This document shows positions 24,676 through 33,123 of a stretch of 64,000 bases of DNA, piece after piece. The translations under genes were made by a program, and so were the position numbers. The DNA is taken from positions 2,604,001-2,668,000 of the forward strand of contig NZ_CP085036.1 in NCBI RefSeq assembly GCF_020535405.1. The letters run 5' to 3'. The notes under the pieces were generated by a model. It did not search any database. It saw only the letters and a list, made by a program, of their open reading frames with translations, and was not told the origin of the DNA. Position 1 is the stretch's first letter; each line of letters begins with the position of its first letter. Source of the DNA: Antiquaquibacter oligotrophicus (lineage in GTDB: Bacteria > Actinomycetota > Actinomycetes > Actinomycetales > Microbacteriaceae).

Positions 24676-25840
24676 TGCGCCTCAGACGCGGCCCGTGGCA
24701 GCGCCTGTGACCGCGCGCCGCAGGGCAATCCAGTTCGCCGGTGCCGGCGCTGTGGTCGTCGCTGCGATCGCTTTCGGCTGGGTTCTCGCGGCGCAGTTCA
24801 CGTCGACCGCCCAAAGGGAATCGGCGGCACAGCCTCCTCCTCCCACCCCGATCACCGTCGAAGTCACCCGCGGCGATCTCACCGACAGCGTCAGTGTCAG
24901 CGCGGAGATTGTGAGAGAACACGAGGACATCGTCACAGTCGGTGGTTCTGATGGTCGAACGGTGGTGACCGCGCAGCCGGTGAGCAACGGGGGAACGGCG
25001 GGTGCTGGTGCCGTTGTACTGGAGGTCGGCGGGCGGCCGGTGTTTCTTCTGCCCGGAGCGTTTCCCTTCTACCGTGACCTCGTTGCAGGCGCCAGCGGAC
25101 CGGATGTGTCGCAGCTTCAGAACGGACTCGTCGCTGCCGGGCATCCGCTGACCGTCGACGGCAAACTCGGCCCCGAAACCGTTGCAGCGGTCTCCGCGTT
25201 GTACCGCGATGCGGGATACTCTCCGCCCACCGGCGACGTGCCGACGCCAGGCGCGACACCGAGTCAGGGCGCGTCCGCGGCCGCTACGACGCAGTTGTCG
25301 GTTCCACCCGAGGAGTTCGCCGTCGCCCGGTCAGTGCCCGCCATCGTCATCTCCACCACGGATGTGGGAGTTGCTCCGGCGGAGGGTGCCCAGATCGAGC
25401 TCTCCTCGGGGGCGCTCATCGCGTCGGCCACGGTGCCGCAGGCTGTGGCGGCGAGACTGACCGCGGGTACCGCTGGCGAAGCTGTGCTCGCCGACGGTGT
25501 GGCAGGGATGACCGTCTCCGCCCTCGGCGAACCTGACGAGGAGACTGGCGAGAGCACCGTGACCTTCACACCGACGGGATCGATCGACGATTCGCTCGTC
25601 GGCACCTCGACGACGATTCGCCTCGATCTCGAGATCGCTGGCAGGGACTCGCTGATCGTGCCAACCCGTTCCGTGATAGCGCAAGGGGAGCGGGATCCCG
25701 CCGTCTCCAGGCTCTCTCCCGAGGGGACATTCGAACTCGTACCAGTACGGGAGATCGCAGCTCTCTCGGGGCTGAGTGCCGTCGAGCCCGTCGAACCCGG
25801 CGCGCTCGACGCCGGCGACAAGGTGCGGGTGGACCCGTGA
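24665..25840 (+). CDS. MacA-like adaptor with peptidoglycan-binding domain
   Basis: 391 residues. Membrane anchor at about 22-44, a first HlyD/MacA-like beta-barrel segment (ITVEVTRGDLTDSVSVSAEIV, about 63-84), a PG_binding_1 domain around 138-185 (GASGPDVSQLQ, VDGKLGPETVAAV), a Pro/Ser-rich linker, then a second beta-rich half with ADGVAGMTVSALG and IVPTRSVI typical of adaptor proteins. The peptidoglycan-binding domain sits where Gram-negative MacA has its coiled-coil hairpin. It starts at an ATG overlapping the lipoprotein by 11 bases, and its stop overlaps the ABC gene (GTGA). It likely couples the transporter to the cell wall. Confidence 0.8.
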   Translation: MLRDAPQTRPVAAPVTARRRAIQFAGAGAVVVAAIAFGWVLAAQFTSTAQRESAAQPPPPTPITVEVTRGDLTDSVSVSAEIVREHEDIVTVGGSDGRTVVTAQPVSNGGTAGAGAVVLEVGGRPVFLLPGAFPFYRDLVAGASGPDVSQLQNGLVAAGHPLTVDGKLGPETVAAVSALYRDAGYSPPTGDVPTPGATPSQGASAAATTQLSVPPEEFAVARSVPAIVISTTDVGVAPAEGAQIELSSGALIASATVPQAVAARLTAGTAGEAVLADGVAGMTVSALGEPDEETGESTVTFTPTGSIDDSLVGTSTTIRLDLEIAGRDSLIVPTRSVIAQGERDPAVSRLSPEGTFELVPVREIAALSGLSAVEPVEPGALDAGDKVRVDP

Positions 25841-27696
25841 CGACGCTTTTCCTCCGTGGCATCGAGCGTGTGTTCGCGGGGCCGCCTGCATCAGTGGCGG
25901 TGAAGTCGGTCGACCTGGAGCTAGCGCAGGGGGAGTTCCTCGCCATCGAGGGGCCGTCCGGCGGAGGCAAATCGACACTGCTCAACGTCATTGGACTGCT
26001 CGATCAGCCCACCGCGGGGGAGTACGACATCGACGGTGTGCCGGTGGACATCCGATCTCCTCGGCGTGCTGCTGAGCTTCGGTCCGGCGTATTCGCGTTC
26101 GTTTTCCAGGGATTCCACCTCATGGAGAACCGCCCGGTGCTCCACAGCGTCGAATTGGGATTGCTGTATCGCGGTATCTCCCCGGCGGATCGTCGGGACC
26201 GGGCCATTCGAGCGCTGGAGTCAGTTCGACTCGCGCACACCGCTCATCAACGTGCCGCGACACTATCCGGAGGCGAAAAGCAGCGAGTCGCCATCGCGCG
26301 GGCCATGGCTGCACAAGCGCCGGTCATCCTCGCCGACGAACCCACCGGAAATCTGGACTCCGTCAACAGTGCCGGCATCGTCGAGAGCCTCCGCGCCGTG
26401 AATGCAGCCGGAGCCACGATCGTGCTCATCACACATTCGGCGGAGGTCGCCTCCGCAGCGCCCCGACGTGCCCAGATGCGGGACGGAGTGCTCAGGGAAG
26501 CCGCGACGCGGTCGCCGTCGGGAAAGGCAACCGCGCCCGTCCCACCGGGACGACCATCGAAAGTCCGCGCGCTCGATGTGATGCGTGACGCGGCATGGTC
26601 CCTGCTCGCTCGGCGGGGACGATCCGCGGGACTCGCCCTCATGGTGGCGCTCGCCGTTGCGTTGGCGGTCGGGTCGCTCGGAATCGCGGCATCCGCTCGA
26701 TCACAGGTCAGCGACACCTTTGATGCGCACGCCAACCGGGAGGTCGCGGCGGAGTGGAGCCCGTCCGCGTCAGATGGTTCAACCGTGGGGGCGATCGTCG
26801 ATCGTTTTGTGGACCAGGCGGGGGTGGACTCGGTCGCCGTCATCCAAGACTTCGGCCAGCGCGACGTTCGCGCGACCGTCACTCGGGCGCCGGTGTACGT
26901 GAGCGTCCTGGGTGTCGCCGGGGATATCGAGTCTGCTGGTCGGCTCAGGATTCAGCGGGTGGGCGGCGACTTCGCCGAGGGAGCGCTGATCGGAGAGTCT
27001 CTCGCCCAGCAACTCGACATCACGCTCTTCGAGGAAGGGCCAGCGATCATCGTTGGAGGTCGAACCGTTCCCGTGGTCGGCGTGATTACGGAGTCTCCCC
27101 GCTTGCCCGAACTCATGGGCGGGGTGATCGTGGGTAAGGCCGTGCGCGACGACTGGACCGTCAGTCGGGAACAGGCTCTCGTTGTCACGGCAAGCGGTGC
27201 CGCTCGTCAAGTCGCGTCACTCACCCCCGTGATGGTCGACCCCGTCGATCCGGAACGGGTCAGTGTTTTTGCTCCCGTTGACCCGACGACCCTCCGGATC
27301 GAGATTGAACAGGACGTGCTCGGTATTCTTCTCGCGTTCACGGCAGTCTCCATCGTGGCCGCGGGAGCAGCGGTGGCCAACTCGATGGTCGTTTCTGTCT
27401 TAGAGCGCCGTCGTGAAATCGGACTGCGCAAGGCGGTGGGCGCGCGAGGAGTTCACATCGTGTCCCTTGTGCTGACCGAGGCCGCGATCATCGGTGCGGC
27501 CGGCGGACTCGCGGGACTCCTCGTGGGGATGCTGGCGATCCTCACGGTCACGATCGCGCGCGGCTGGGCTCCGGTGTTCGACCTTGCCTATGCACCCGCC
27601 GCGATTGTCGGTGGTGTTGTTGTCGGAATGCTCGGCGGAGGTGTCGCCGCCCATCGAGCATCCCGCATCGCACCCAGCGAGGCGCTACAGAACTGA
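25837..27696 (+). CDS. MacB-type ABC transporter (ATPase-permease fusion)
   Basis: 619 residues. ATPase domain 1-215: Walker A GPSGGGKST at 39-47, signature LSGGEKQRV from 143, Walker B VILADE at 163-168, H-loop H200. Then a helix near 264-286, a large extracytoplasmic domain to about 490, and three C-terminal helices with the FtsX/MacB-type ERRREIGLRKAVGA and ASRIAPSEALQN motifs. This is the MacB topology: it transmits mechanical force across the membrane rather than moving substrate through a channel. GTG start overlaps the adaptor stop. Substrate unknown; the secreted I36 protein at the operon head is the obvious candidate partner. Confidence 0.9.
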   Translation: MTTLFLRGIERVFAGPPASVAVKSVDLELAQGEFLAIEGPSGGGKSTLLNVIGLLDQPTAGEYDIDGVPVDIRSPRRAAELRSGVFAFVFQGFHLMENRPVLHSVELGLLYRGISPADRRDRAIRALESVRLAHTAHQRAATLSGGEKQRVAIARAMAAQAPVILADEPTGNLDSVNSAGIVESLRAVNAAGATIVLITHSAEVASAAPRRAQMRDGVLREAATRSPSGKATAPVPPGRPSKVRALDVMRDAAWSLLARRGRSAGLALMVALAVALAVGSLGIAASARSQVSDTFDAHANREVAAEWSPSASDGSTVGAIVDRFVDQAGVDSVAVIQDFGQRDVRATVTRAPVYVSVLGVAGDIESAGRLRIQRVGGDFAEGALIGESLAQQLDITLFEEGPAIIVGGRTVPVVGVITESPRLPELMGGVIVGKAVRDDWTVSREQALVVTASGAARQVASLTPVMVDPVDPERVSVFAPVDPTTLRIEIEQDVLGILLAFTAVSIVAAGAAVANSMVVSVLERRREIGLRKAVGARGVHIVSLVLTEAAIIGAAGGLAGLLVGMLAILTVTIARGWAPVFDLAYAPAAIVGGVVVGMLGGGVAAHRASRIAPSEALQN

Positions 27697-27735
27697 TGAC
27701 GGCGCGGGACAAAAATCGCCCTCGCACCCGAACCC

Positions 27736-27741
27736 TAAACT
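27736..27741 (+). promoter_or_regulatory. -10 box TAAACT of rpiB (leaderless)
   Basis: TAAACT, seven bases, ATG at 27749. Confidence 0.45.
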
Positions 27742-27748
27742 GGTGGTC

Positions 27749-28237
27749 ATGCTCATCCACATCGCAACCGATCACGCCGGCCTCGAGCTCAGTGCAGACC
27801 TCCAGGCCCACCTTCGCGCAGCAGGGCACGAGGTGGTCGATCACGGACCGACGTCGTACGACCCGCTCGATGACTACCCGTCGTTCTGCATCAACGCGGC
27901 CCTTGCCGTTGCGCGCGACCAGGCGGCCGGTGTCGAGTGCCTGGGCATCGTTTTCGGCGGTTCGGGCAACGGCGAGCAGATCGCTGCGAACAAGGTGGAG
28001 GGCATCCGTGCGGCCCTCGTCTGGAACGAGTCGACCGCGCTTCTGGCCCGACAGCACAACGACGCGAATGTGATTTCGATCGGGGCCCGCCAGCACACGG
28101 TTGATGAGGCGAAGAACTTCATCGATCTGTTCATCGCGGAGCCGTTCTCGGGTGAGGAACGCCACGCGCGTCGCATCAAGCAACTCGCCGAGTACGAGCG
28201 CACCGGTCAGATCGCGGGCCATCCGATCGGTGTCTGA
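27749..28237 (+). CDS. rpiB: Ribose-5-phosphate isomerase B
   Basis: 162 residues. Interconverts ribulose 5-phosphate and ribose 5-phosphate in the pentose phosphate pathway. TDHAG near 7-11 binds the phosphate or ring oxygen, and GGSGNGEQIAANK around 70-82 carries the catalytic base. This enzyme is of the actinobacterial type, where Glu (E76 here) replaces the catalytic Cys found in E. coli RpiB. A leaderless-type promoter precedes it. The Nei-type glycosylase gene begins two bases after its stop, so they form an operon. Confidence 0.94.
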   Translation: MLIHIATDHAGLELSADLQAHLRAAGHEVVDHGPTSYDPLDDYPSFCINAALAVARDQAAGVECLGIVFGGSGNGEQIAANKVEGIRAALVWNESTALLARQHNDANVISIGARQHTVDEAKNFIDLFIAEPFSGEERHARRIKQLAEYERTGQIAGHPIGV

Positions 28238-28239
28238 CG

Positions 28240-29211
28240 ATGCCTGAGGGCCATTCCGTTCACCGCATCGCGCGACAGTTCGGCCTGCATTTCGTCGGGA
28301 GGCGCGTGTCGGCGAGTTCGCCGCAGGGGCGTTTTGCCGCGGGTGCTGCCAGGCTCGACGGTCACGAGATGGTCGATGCCAAAGCCGTCGGCAAGCAGAT
28401 GTTCCTTGAGTTCGACCACCATCTCTGGCTGCGTGTGCACCTTGGCATGTATGGCGCGTGGGACTTCGCTGGCGACATCACGGCCGACGCGACGATCGCC
28501 TCCGCTGGCGGTCGTATGGGGCAGACGAACCAACACGGCACCGTTGTGGGAGCCCACGAGGATTCGTTGTCGAGCATCGGTGCCCCCCGGAGGGCGCGGC
28601 TCCGGATGGCCGAGCAGGAGAAGCTCGGAGCATCCGTCGAGTCCTTCCCGCCCGAGCCCGTTGGGGCGGTTCGTGTGCGCTTGCTGACGGATGTCACGTG
28701 CGCAGACCTGCGCGGACCGACCGCGTGCGATGTGCTCACGCCAGACGAGGTGCTAGCGGTCATCGCCAAACTGGGGCCGGACCCGCTCGTGGACAAGGGC
28801 AAAAAGGCCGAGGACCGCTTCACGGCGACGGTGGTGAAGAAGCCGACCCCGATCGGACTGCTCCTGATGGACCAGTCGGTGGTGAGCGGCATCGGCAACG
28901 TCTATCGCGCCGAGATGCTCTTCCGCGCACGATTGAATCCCCACACTCCCGGTCGCAACGTTCCGGAAGAGGTCGTTCGCGGGCTGTGGCGGGACTGGGT
29001 CAAGCTGCTGCGTATCGGCGTGAAGACTGGTCAGATGCTCACCATGGACGGCTTACGCGGCGCCCGGTACGAGGCTGCGCTCGCCAGCAGGGATGACCGT
29101 CACTGGGTTTACCATCGCACGGGTAAGCCGTGCCGAGTGTGCGGAACCCCGATCGTCATGGAGGAGTTCGGGGGGCGCAAGCTCTACTGGTGCCCCGTCG
29201 ACCAGGCCTGA
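28240..29211 (+). CDS. Fpg/Nei family DNA glycosylase (Nei2-type)
   Basis: 323 residues. Removes oxidised bases and cleaves the AP site by beta/delta elimination. The N-terminus MPEGHSVHR has P2 and E3 (catalytic), a conserved Lys lies in AVGKQMFLEF, and the helix-two-turns-helix is followed by YRAEMLF. The C-terminal zinc-finger site shows C298-x2-C301 and C318, but the fourth position is Asp (CPVDQ) where Cys is usual. It is co-transcribed with rpiB. Confidence 0.9.
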   Translation: MPEGHSVHRIARQFGLHFVGRRVSASSPQGRFAAGAARLDGHEMVDAKAVGKQMFLEFDHHLWLRVHLGMYGAWDFAGDITADATIASAGGRMGQTNQHGTVVGAHEDSLSSIGAPRRARLRMAEQEKLGASVESFPPEPVGAVRVRLLTDVTCADLRGPTACDVLTPDEVLAVIAKLGPDPLVDKGKKAEDRFTATVVKKPTPIGLLLMDQSVVSGIGNVYRAEMLFRARLNPHTPGRNVPEEVVRGLWRDWVKLLRIGVKTGQMLTMDGLRGARYEAALASRDDRHWVYHRTGKPCRVCGTPIVMEEFGGRKLYWCPVDQA

Positions 29212-29246
29212 CTTGCCATGGGCGTGACCCGTGGGATGCTGGCAGC

Positions 29247-29870
29247 ATGCGACACACTCCGGGTTACATCACCACCGACCCCGATGAGGTCAAGCGGCTC
29301 ATTCGCGAGAACCCGTGGGCCACGATCGTTTCCGCGACAAGCGCCGGGCTCGTCGCGAGCCACTACCCGGTTCTGCTCGAGGAGCACGAGTCGGACATCG
29401 TTATCGTCAGTCATGTCGGGCGCCCCGACGAGAAACTCCACGAGCTCGGCGAGCGCGAGCTGCTCGTCATCATCCAGGGTCCCCACGGTTACATTTCGCC
29501 CGGCTGGTACGAGGAGGGTGACATCGTCCCGACGTGGAATCACGTCACCGCTCACCTCTACGGTGTGCCCGAGATCCTCTCGGAAGAGGAGAACTTCCGA
29601 GTGCTGGGGGAGCTCGTCGACCACTTCGAGGAGCCGATGCCCGAGCCTCGCAGCCTGCAGCTCGACGAGGCATCCTCTCGACGGATCGCCAAGGGCACCG
29701 TGGGTATCCGCCTTCGTGTGACCCGATTCGATGCACGACTCAAACTCAGCCAGAACAAACCGCCGCTCGTTCGTGAGCGCATCATCGCGGAGTTGCAGGC
29801 GGGGGAGACGTACGCCAATCCTGCTCTCGCCCACGAGATGAGCCGAGTGAGCGCCGATGCTCCTCGGTAA
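29247..29870 (+). CDS. FMN-binding negative transcriptional regulator (PaiB-like)
   Basis: 207 residues. The N-terminus YITTDPDEVKRLIRENPWATIVS and PTWNHVTAHLYGVPE match the PaiB/FMN-binding split-barrel family. Length is typical of PaiB. Bacillus PaiB represses sporulation and protease genes; the role here is unknown and the protein may bind flavin rather than DNA. I used the ATG at 29247; the longer frame overlaps nei. It overlaps the amidohydrolase gene by 14 bases. Confidence 0.87.
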   Translation: MRHTPGYITTDPDEVKRLIRENPWATIVSATSAGLVASHYPVLLEEHESDIVIVSHVGRPDEKLHELGERELLVIIQGPHGYISPGWYEEGDIVPTWNHVTAHLYGVPEILSEEENFRVLGELVDHFEEPMPEPRSLQLDEASSRRIAKGTVGIRLRVTRFDARLKLSQNKPPLVRERIIAELQAGETYANPALAHEMSRVSADAPR

Positions 29871-31254
29871 CGCGCGCCTCGGCGACCGGGACGTCGACGT
29901 CAGAATCGAGGCGGGTCGTATCGTCGAGATCGGCCCCATCGGCCGCGGCGACATCGACCTCGACGGGAGGTGGCTGCTTCCTGGGCTGTGGGACGAGCAT
30001 GTGCACTTCACCCAATGGGCGCTCACGGCGAACCGGCTCGATCTCTCGGGAGCCACGTCCGCGCGAGAGGCTGCCGAGATCGTGCGCGGCGCCGTGGGTC
30101 GCGACATGCTCGTCGGCGCCGGCTTCCGGGACGGACTGTGGCCGGATGCCCCCACCGCAGCTCTCCTCGACGCCGCTGCGGGGCCCGTGCCTGTGGTGTT
30201 GGTCAGTGCTGACTTGCACGCGGTGTGGCTCAACTCTGCCGCGCTCCGCCAGTTCGGTCTCGCCGATCACGCCACCGGGCTGCTCCGGGAAGATGCGGCG
30301 TTCGACGTAACCCGCCGCATCGCCGAGGTCGACGACGCGACCCTCGATTCGTGGGCCCGTGCTGCCGCGCAGGGGGCGGCGGCGCGCGGTGTGGTGGGGA
30401 TCGCTGATCTGGAGATGTCGTGGAGCCGGGACACGTGGGAGAGGCGCATCGGCGCCGGTCACGACACGCTGCGGGTTCAGTTCGCCGTCTACCCGCAGCA
30501 CCTCGATCGGGCCATCGATGAGGGACTCAGCACGGGGCTTGTTTTGGACGAGTTGCTCACCGTCGGCGGGTGCAAGGTGCTGACCGACGGTTCGCTCGGC
30601 ACACGAACGGCGTACACCTATGGCGCCTATCCGGACGGCGGTACCGGCATGCTCACCGTCGAACCGAGCGACCTTCGCGAGATCATGTCCCGCGCGAAAG
30701 GCGCGGGCATCGATTCGTGGATCCATGCGATCGGTGACCGCGCCAACACCGTCGCACTCGACGCCTTCGAGTCCACCGGAGCGAGCGGTCGTATCGAGCA
30801 CGCGCAGCTCCTCCGTTCCGTCGACGTGCCGAGATTCGCACAGTTGGGTGTTGCCGCGAGTGTGCAACCCGAGCACGCCATGGACGACCGCGACCTCGCC
30901 GATACCGTGTGGGAGGGGCGCACCGCGGGTCTTTACGCGTTCCGGAGTCTTCTCGATTCCGGGGCACGCCTGAGGTTCGGATCGGATGCCCCGGTTGCCC
31001 CGCTCGACCCGTGGCTCGGGATCTCGGCTGCGGTGACCCGCACACGCTGGGGGCGCGAACCGTGGCATCCGGAGCAGAGCGTCACACCGCAGGAGGCATT
31101 GGATGCTTCCACACGAACCTCGGTGGCTGTAGGGGAGCCCGCCGACCTCGTCGCGGTCGAAGCGGACCCGTTCGACGCGCAGGGCGCCCACCTGGTCGAC
31201 ATGCCTGTCGCCCTCACGATGCTGGGCGGCCGCATCACCCACGACGCTCTCTAG
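29857..31254 (+). CDS. Amidohydrolase family protein (YtcJ/AmdH3-like)
   Basis: 465 residues. TIM-barrel metallo-dependent hydrolase: DEHVHF (first HxH metal site), SWIHAIGDRAN and FGSDAPV (last-strand Asp), with flanking beta-sandwich ends (ITHDAL). It hydrolyses an unknown amide or formyl substrate. It overlaps the PaiB-like gene by 14 bases and its stop overlaps that of the convergent CrtC-like gene at CTAG. Confidence 0.87.
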   Translation: MLLGNARLGDRDVDVRIEAGRIVEIGPIGRGDIDLDGRWLLPGLWDEHVHFTQWALTANRLDLSGATSAREAAEIVRGAVGRDMLVGAGFRDGLWPDAPTAALLDAAAGPVPVVLVSADLHAVWLNSAALRQFGLADHATGLLREDAAFDVTRRIAEVDDATLDSWARAAAQGAAARGVVGIADLEMSWSRDTWERRIGAGHDTLRVQFAVYPQHLDRAIDEGLSTGLVLDELLTVGGCKVLTDGSLGTRTAYTYGAYPDGGTGMLTVEPSDLREIMSRAKGAGIDSWIHAIGDRANTVALDAFESTGASGRIEHAQLLRSVDVPRFAQLGVAASVQPEHAMDDRDLADTVWEGRTAGLYAFRSLLDSGARLRFGSDAPVAPLDPWLGISAAVTRTRWGREPWHPEQSVTPQEALDASTRTSVAVGEPADLVAVEADPFDAQGAHLVDMPVALTMLGGRITHDAL

Positions 31255-32342
31255 CGGAACATCATCTTCTCGTAGAGGGTGCGCCCGACCACGTGATCCG
31301 TCAGGTCATCCAGACGGATGTCCAACTCGAGGTCGGCGTTGAAGTCGTAGTACATGGGGTGCTCGCCGGCGTGCACAAGTTTCGAAATGCCGTGACGGGG
31401 TACCGCCATGTCGAGGGACTCGATGAGCTTCGGGTTCGTTGCCGTCATGGTGATCGAACCGCGATCGGTGTGCCAACTCCACTCCATGCGAGTCGGGTAG
31501 GTCTGGTGGCCGGGGCCCGGCACGTCGCCGCTCGTGACGAGGCGGAGCGGGAGTAGGTCATCCGTGACGAGCGTCTGCCCCTTCGCGAGATAGAAGGTCG
31601 GGATGTTGATCTCCCCGAACCCCATGAAGCCCTTCGTCGTCATACGCACGTACACGATCGTGTAGTCGCCGACATGGGCCCTGCCCCAGTACCAGTGGTC
31701 GAGGAAGGACCCCATGAGGTGGTTGCCCCAGTTGTGGTCGTGGTAGGCGCTGCCTGTCAACTGGGTTGTTGCTCCAGCCTCCGTGATGGCCGCCGTGACC
31801 GTGCCGTACGGAACGGGGACGACCCAGGCCAGATAGTGGCTCCTCGCCGAGTCGAAGAAGTTGATGCCGGCACCGGGTCGCCATGACGGCGCGGCGCGGG
31901 TGATCGTGACATCCGCGACGAGATCCTCGACCTCGAGATGGAGGTCGTAGGTGGTGAGGTCGCCACGGACCGTGTTCGGCCCGATGCGCACATCGCAGGT
32001 GTCCGTCGAAGCGGTGAAGTCACCGGGAGCGAACGTCGGCTCGAGGTGTCGGCGCGTGCCGTCGGGCAGCTGACGGATGACGAGCACCGTCGGCACGAGT
32101 GGGCCCGACGGGTCGGTGTGTGGCTTGTTCGAAAACGTGACCACGAGCGTCGAGCCGTCGTCGAACTGACAGTCGAAATACCACCACTCGAAGGTGGAGT
32201 CCTCAGCGGCAGCAGCGCGGTAGCCGTCCTCCCACGGTTCGACGACGGACGAGGAAAGCCCCAGTGCCGTCATCCCCTCGGCCTGACTCTTCTCCATGGT
32301 CGCCCGGATCTCTGGAGTGTCCGGAATGTCATGTGCCGCCAT
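31251..32342 (-). CDS. CrtC/AttH-like lipocalin-domain protein
   Basis: 363 residues, cytoplasmic or without a clear signal peptide. Contains STFEWWYFDCQFDDGSTLVV near 46-65 and a SAYHDHNWGNH motif, typical of the CrtC/AttH (hydroxyneurosporene hydratase-like) double lipocalin fold. Members include carotenoid hydratases and uncharacterised hydrolases; there are no carotenoid genes here, so the substrate is unknown. Start ATG at 32342 has GGGGG nearby; a longer frame from 32390 would run through the terminator stem. Confidence 0.8.
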   Translation of the reverse strand: MAAHDIPDTPEIRATMEKSQAEGMTALGLSSSVVEPWEDGYRAAAAEDSTFEWWYFDCQFDDGSTLVVTFSNKPHTDPSGPLVPTVLVIRQLPDGTRRHLEPTFAPGDFTASTDTCDVRIGPNTVRGDLTTYDLHLEVEDLVADVTITRAAPSWRPGAGINFFDSARSHYLAWVVPVPYGTVTAAITEAGATTQLTGSAYHDHNWGNHLMGSFLDHWYWGRAHVGDYTIVYVRMTTKGFMGFGEINIPTFYLAKGQTLVTDDLLPLRLVTSGDVPGPGHQTYPTRMEWSWHTDRGSITMTATNPKLIESLDMAVPRHGISKLVHAGEHPMYYDFNADLELDIRLDDLTDHVVGRTLYEKMMFR

Positions 32343-32389
32343 TGGTGCCCCCTTGCTCAACGGTTCAGCCACAGTATGGCGAGACGACA

Positions 32390-32429
32390 AAGCCCCGCGT
32401 CATCCCCCAATCGGGGCGACGCGGGGCTT
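32390..32429 (-). terminator. Terminator behind dps
   Basis: Perfect 12-bp stem AAGCCCCGCGTC / GACGCGGGGCTT (32390-32401, 32418-32429), with an inner CCCC/GGGG pair, 11 bases beyond the dps stop. Confidence 0.85.
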
Positions 32430-32440
32430 CGTGTGAGGTC

Positions 32441-32926
32441 TTAGCCGGCGAGGTGCGCGAAAAGGAACCAGCGGTCCTTCTCGAGACCGCGCGCGATTTC
32501 GATCACCACGTCCTGGCTGACGGGGTCGAGTTCGCCGAGTTCCGTGACGGCGGTGCGGACGGTCACGAGGGTCGCGTCGATCGCAGCGATCACCTCGGTG
32601 ATCACGGCGTCTGACTGCTGGAAGCCGGCCGTCATCGTTGGGGTTGTCGCCTTGGCGCCTACGGTCTGGGTGCGGGCGTCGATCGGGAGGCCGAGAGCGA
32701 CGACACGTTCAGCAGCCGTGTCCGCGTACTCGCGAGCGTGGTCAACCACAACATCGAGAAGCTCGTGGACCGCCTGGAAGTTCGCGCCGCGCACGTGCCA
32801 GTGCGCCTGCTTGCCGTCGATGGAGAGCGCCGTGAGGTCGGTCACTACCGGCCCGAGGAACTGCGCGACTCCGCTCGCGACATCCGGGTCGCTCGTGGAC
32901 TGGGGAACTGTCTTGGTTTCGGCCAT
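32441..32926 (-). CDS. dps: Dps-type DNA-protecting ferritin
   Basis: 161 residues, 12-mer mini-ferritin that stores iron and protects DNA from oxidation. The ferroxidase ligands are in KQAHWHVRGANF (His, His) and VDHAREYADTAAERVVALG (Asp, Glu). It has a basic/acidic variable N-terminus. A GGGAG ribosome site precedes the ATG. The promoter shows TTGCGG-16-TAGCGT. The terminator behind it is strong. Confidence 0.95.
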   Translation of the reverse strand: MAETKTVPQSTSDPDVASGVAQFLGPVVTDLTALSIDGKQAHWHVRGANFQAVHELLDVVVDHAREYADTAAERVVALGLPIDARTQTVGAKATTPTMTAGFQQSDAVITEVIAAIDATLVTVRTAVTELGELDPVSQDVVIEIARGLEKDRWFLFAHLAG

Positions 32927-32961
32927 GGTGTGACTCCCTTACGCGTTCTGTACGTACTACA

Positions 32962-32989
32962 ACGCTACGCACGGTGGCGCATTCCGCAA
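32962..32989 (-). promoter_or_regulatory. dps promoter
   Basis: -35 TTGCGG (32989-32984), 16-base spacer, -10 TAGCGT (32967-32962). Downstream is a short palindrome GTACGTAC. Confidence 0.45.
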
Positions 32990-33123
32990 GCAAGCTGAGG
33001 CAACGCTAACCCTGTGGTATTGGGGTAGGAACGGCGGGGGATAACCCCACGGCGAAATCGTGTGGCAGCCGCATTACCGGGGACTCGGCACCCGACGAGG
33101 CTGGGAGAATCGAAAGGATCACC

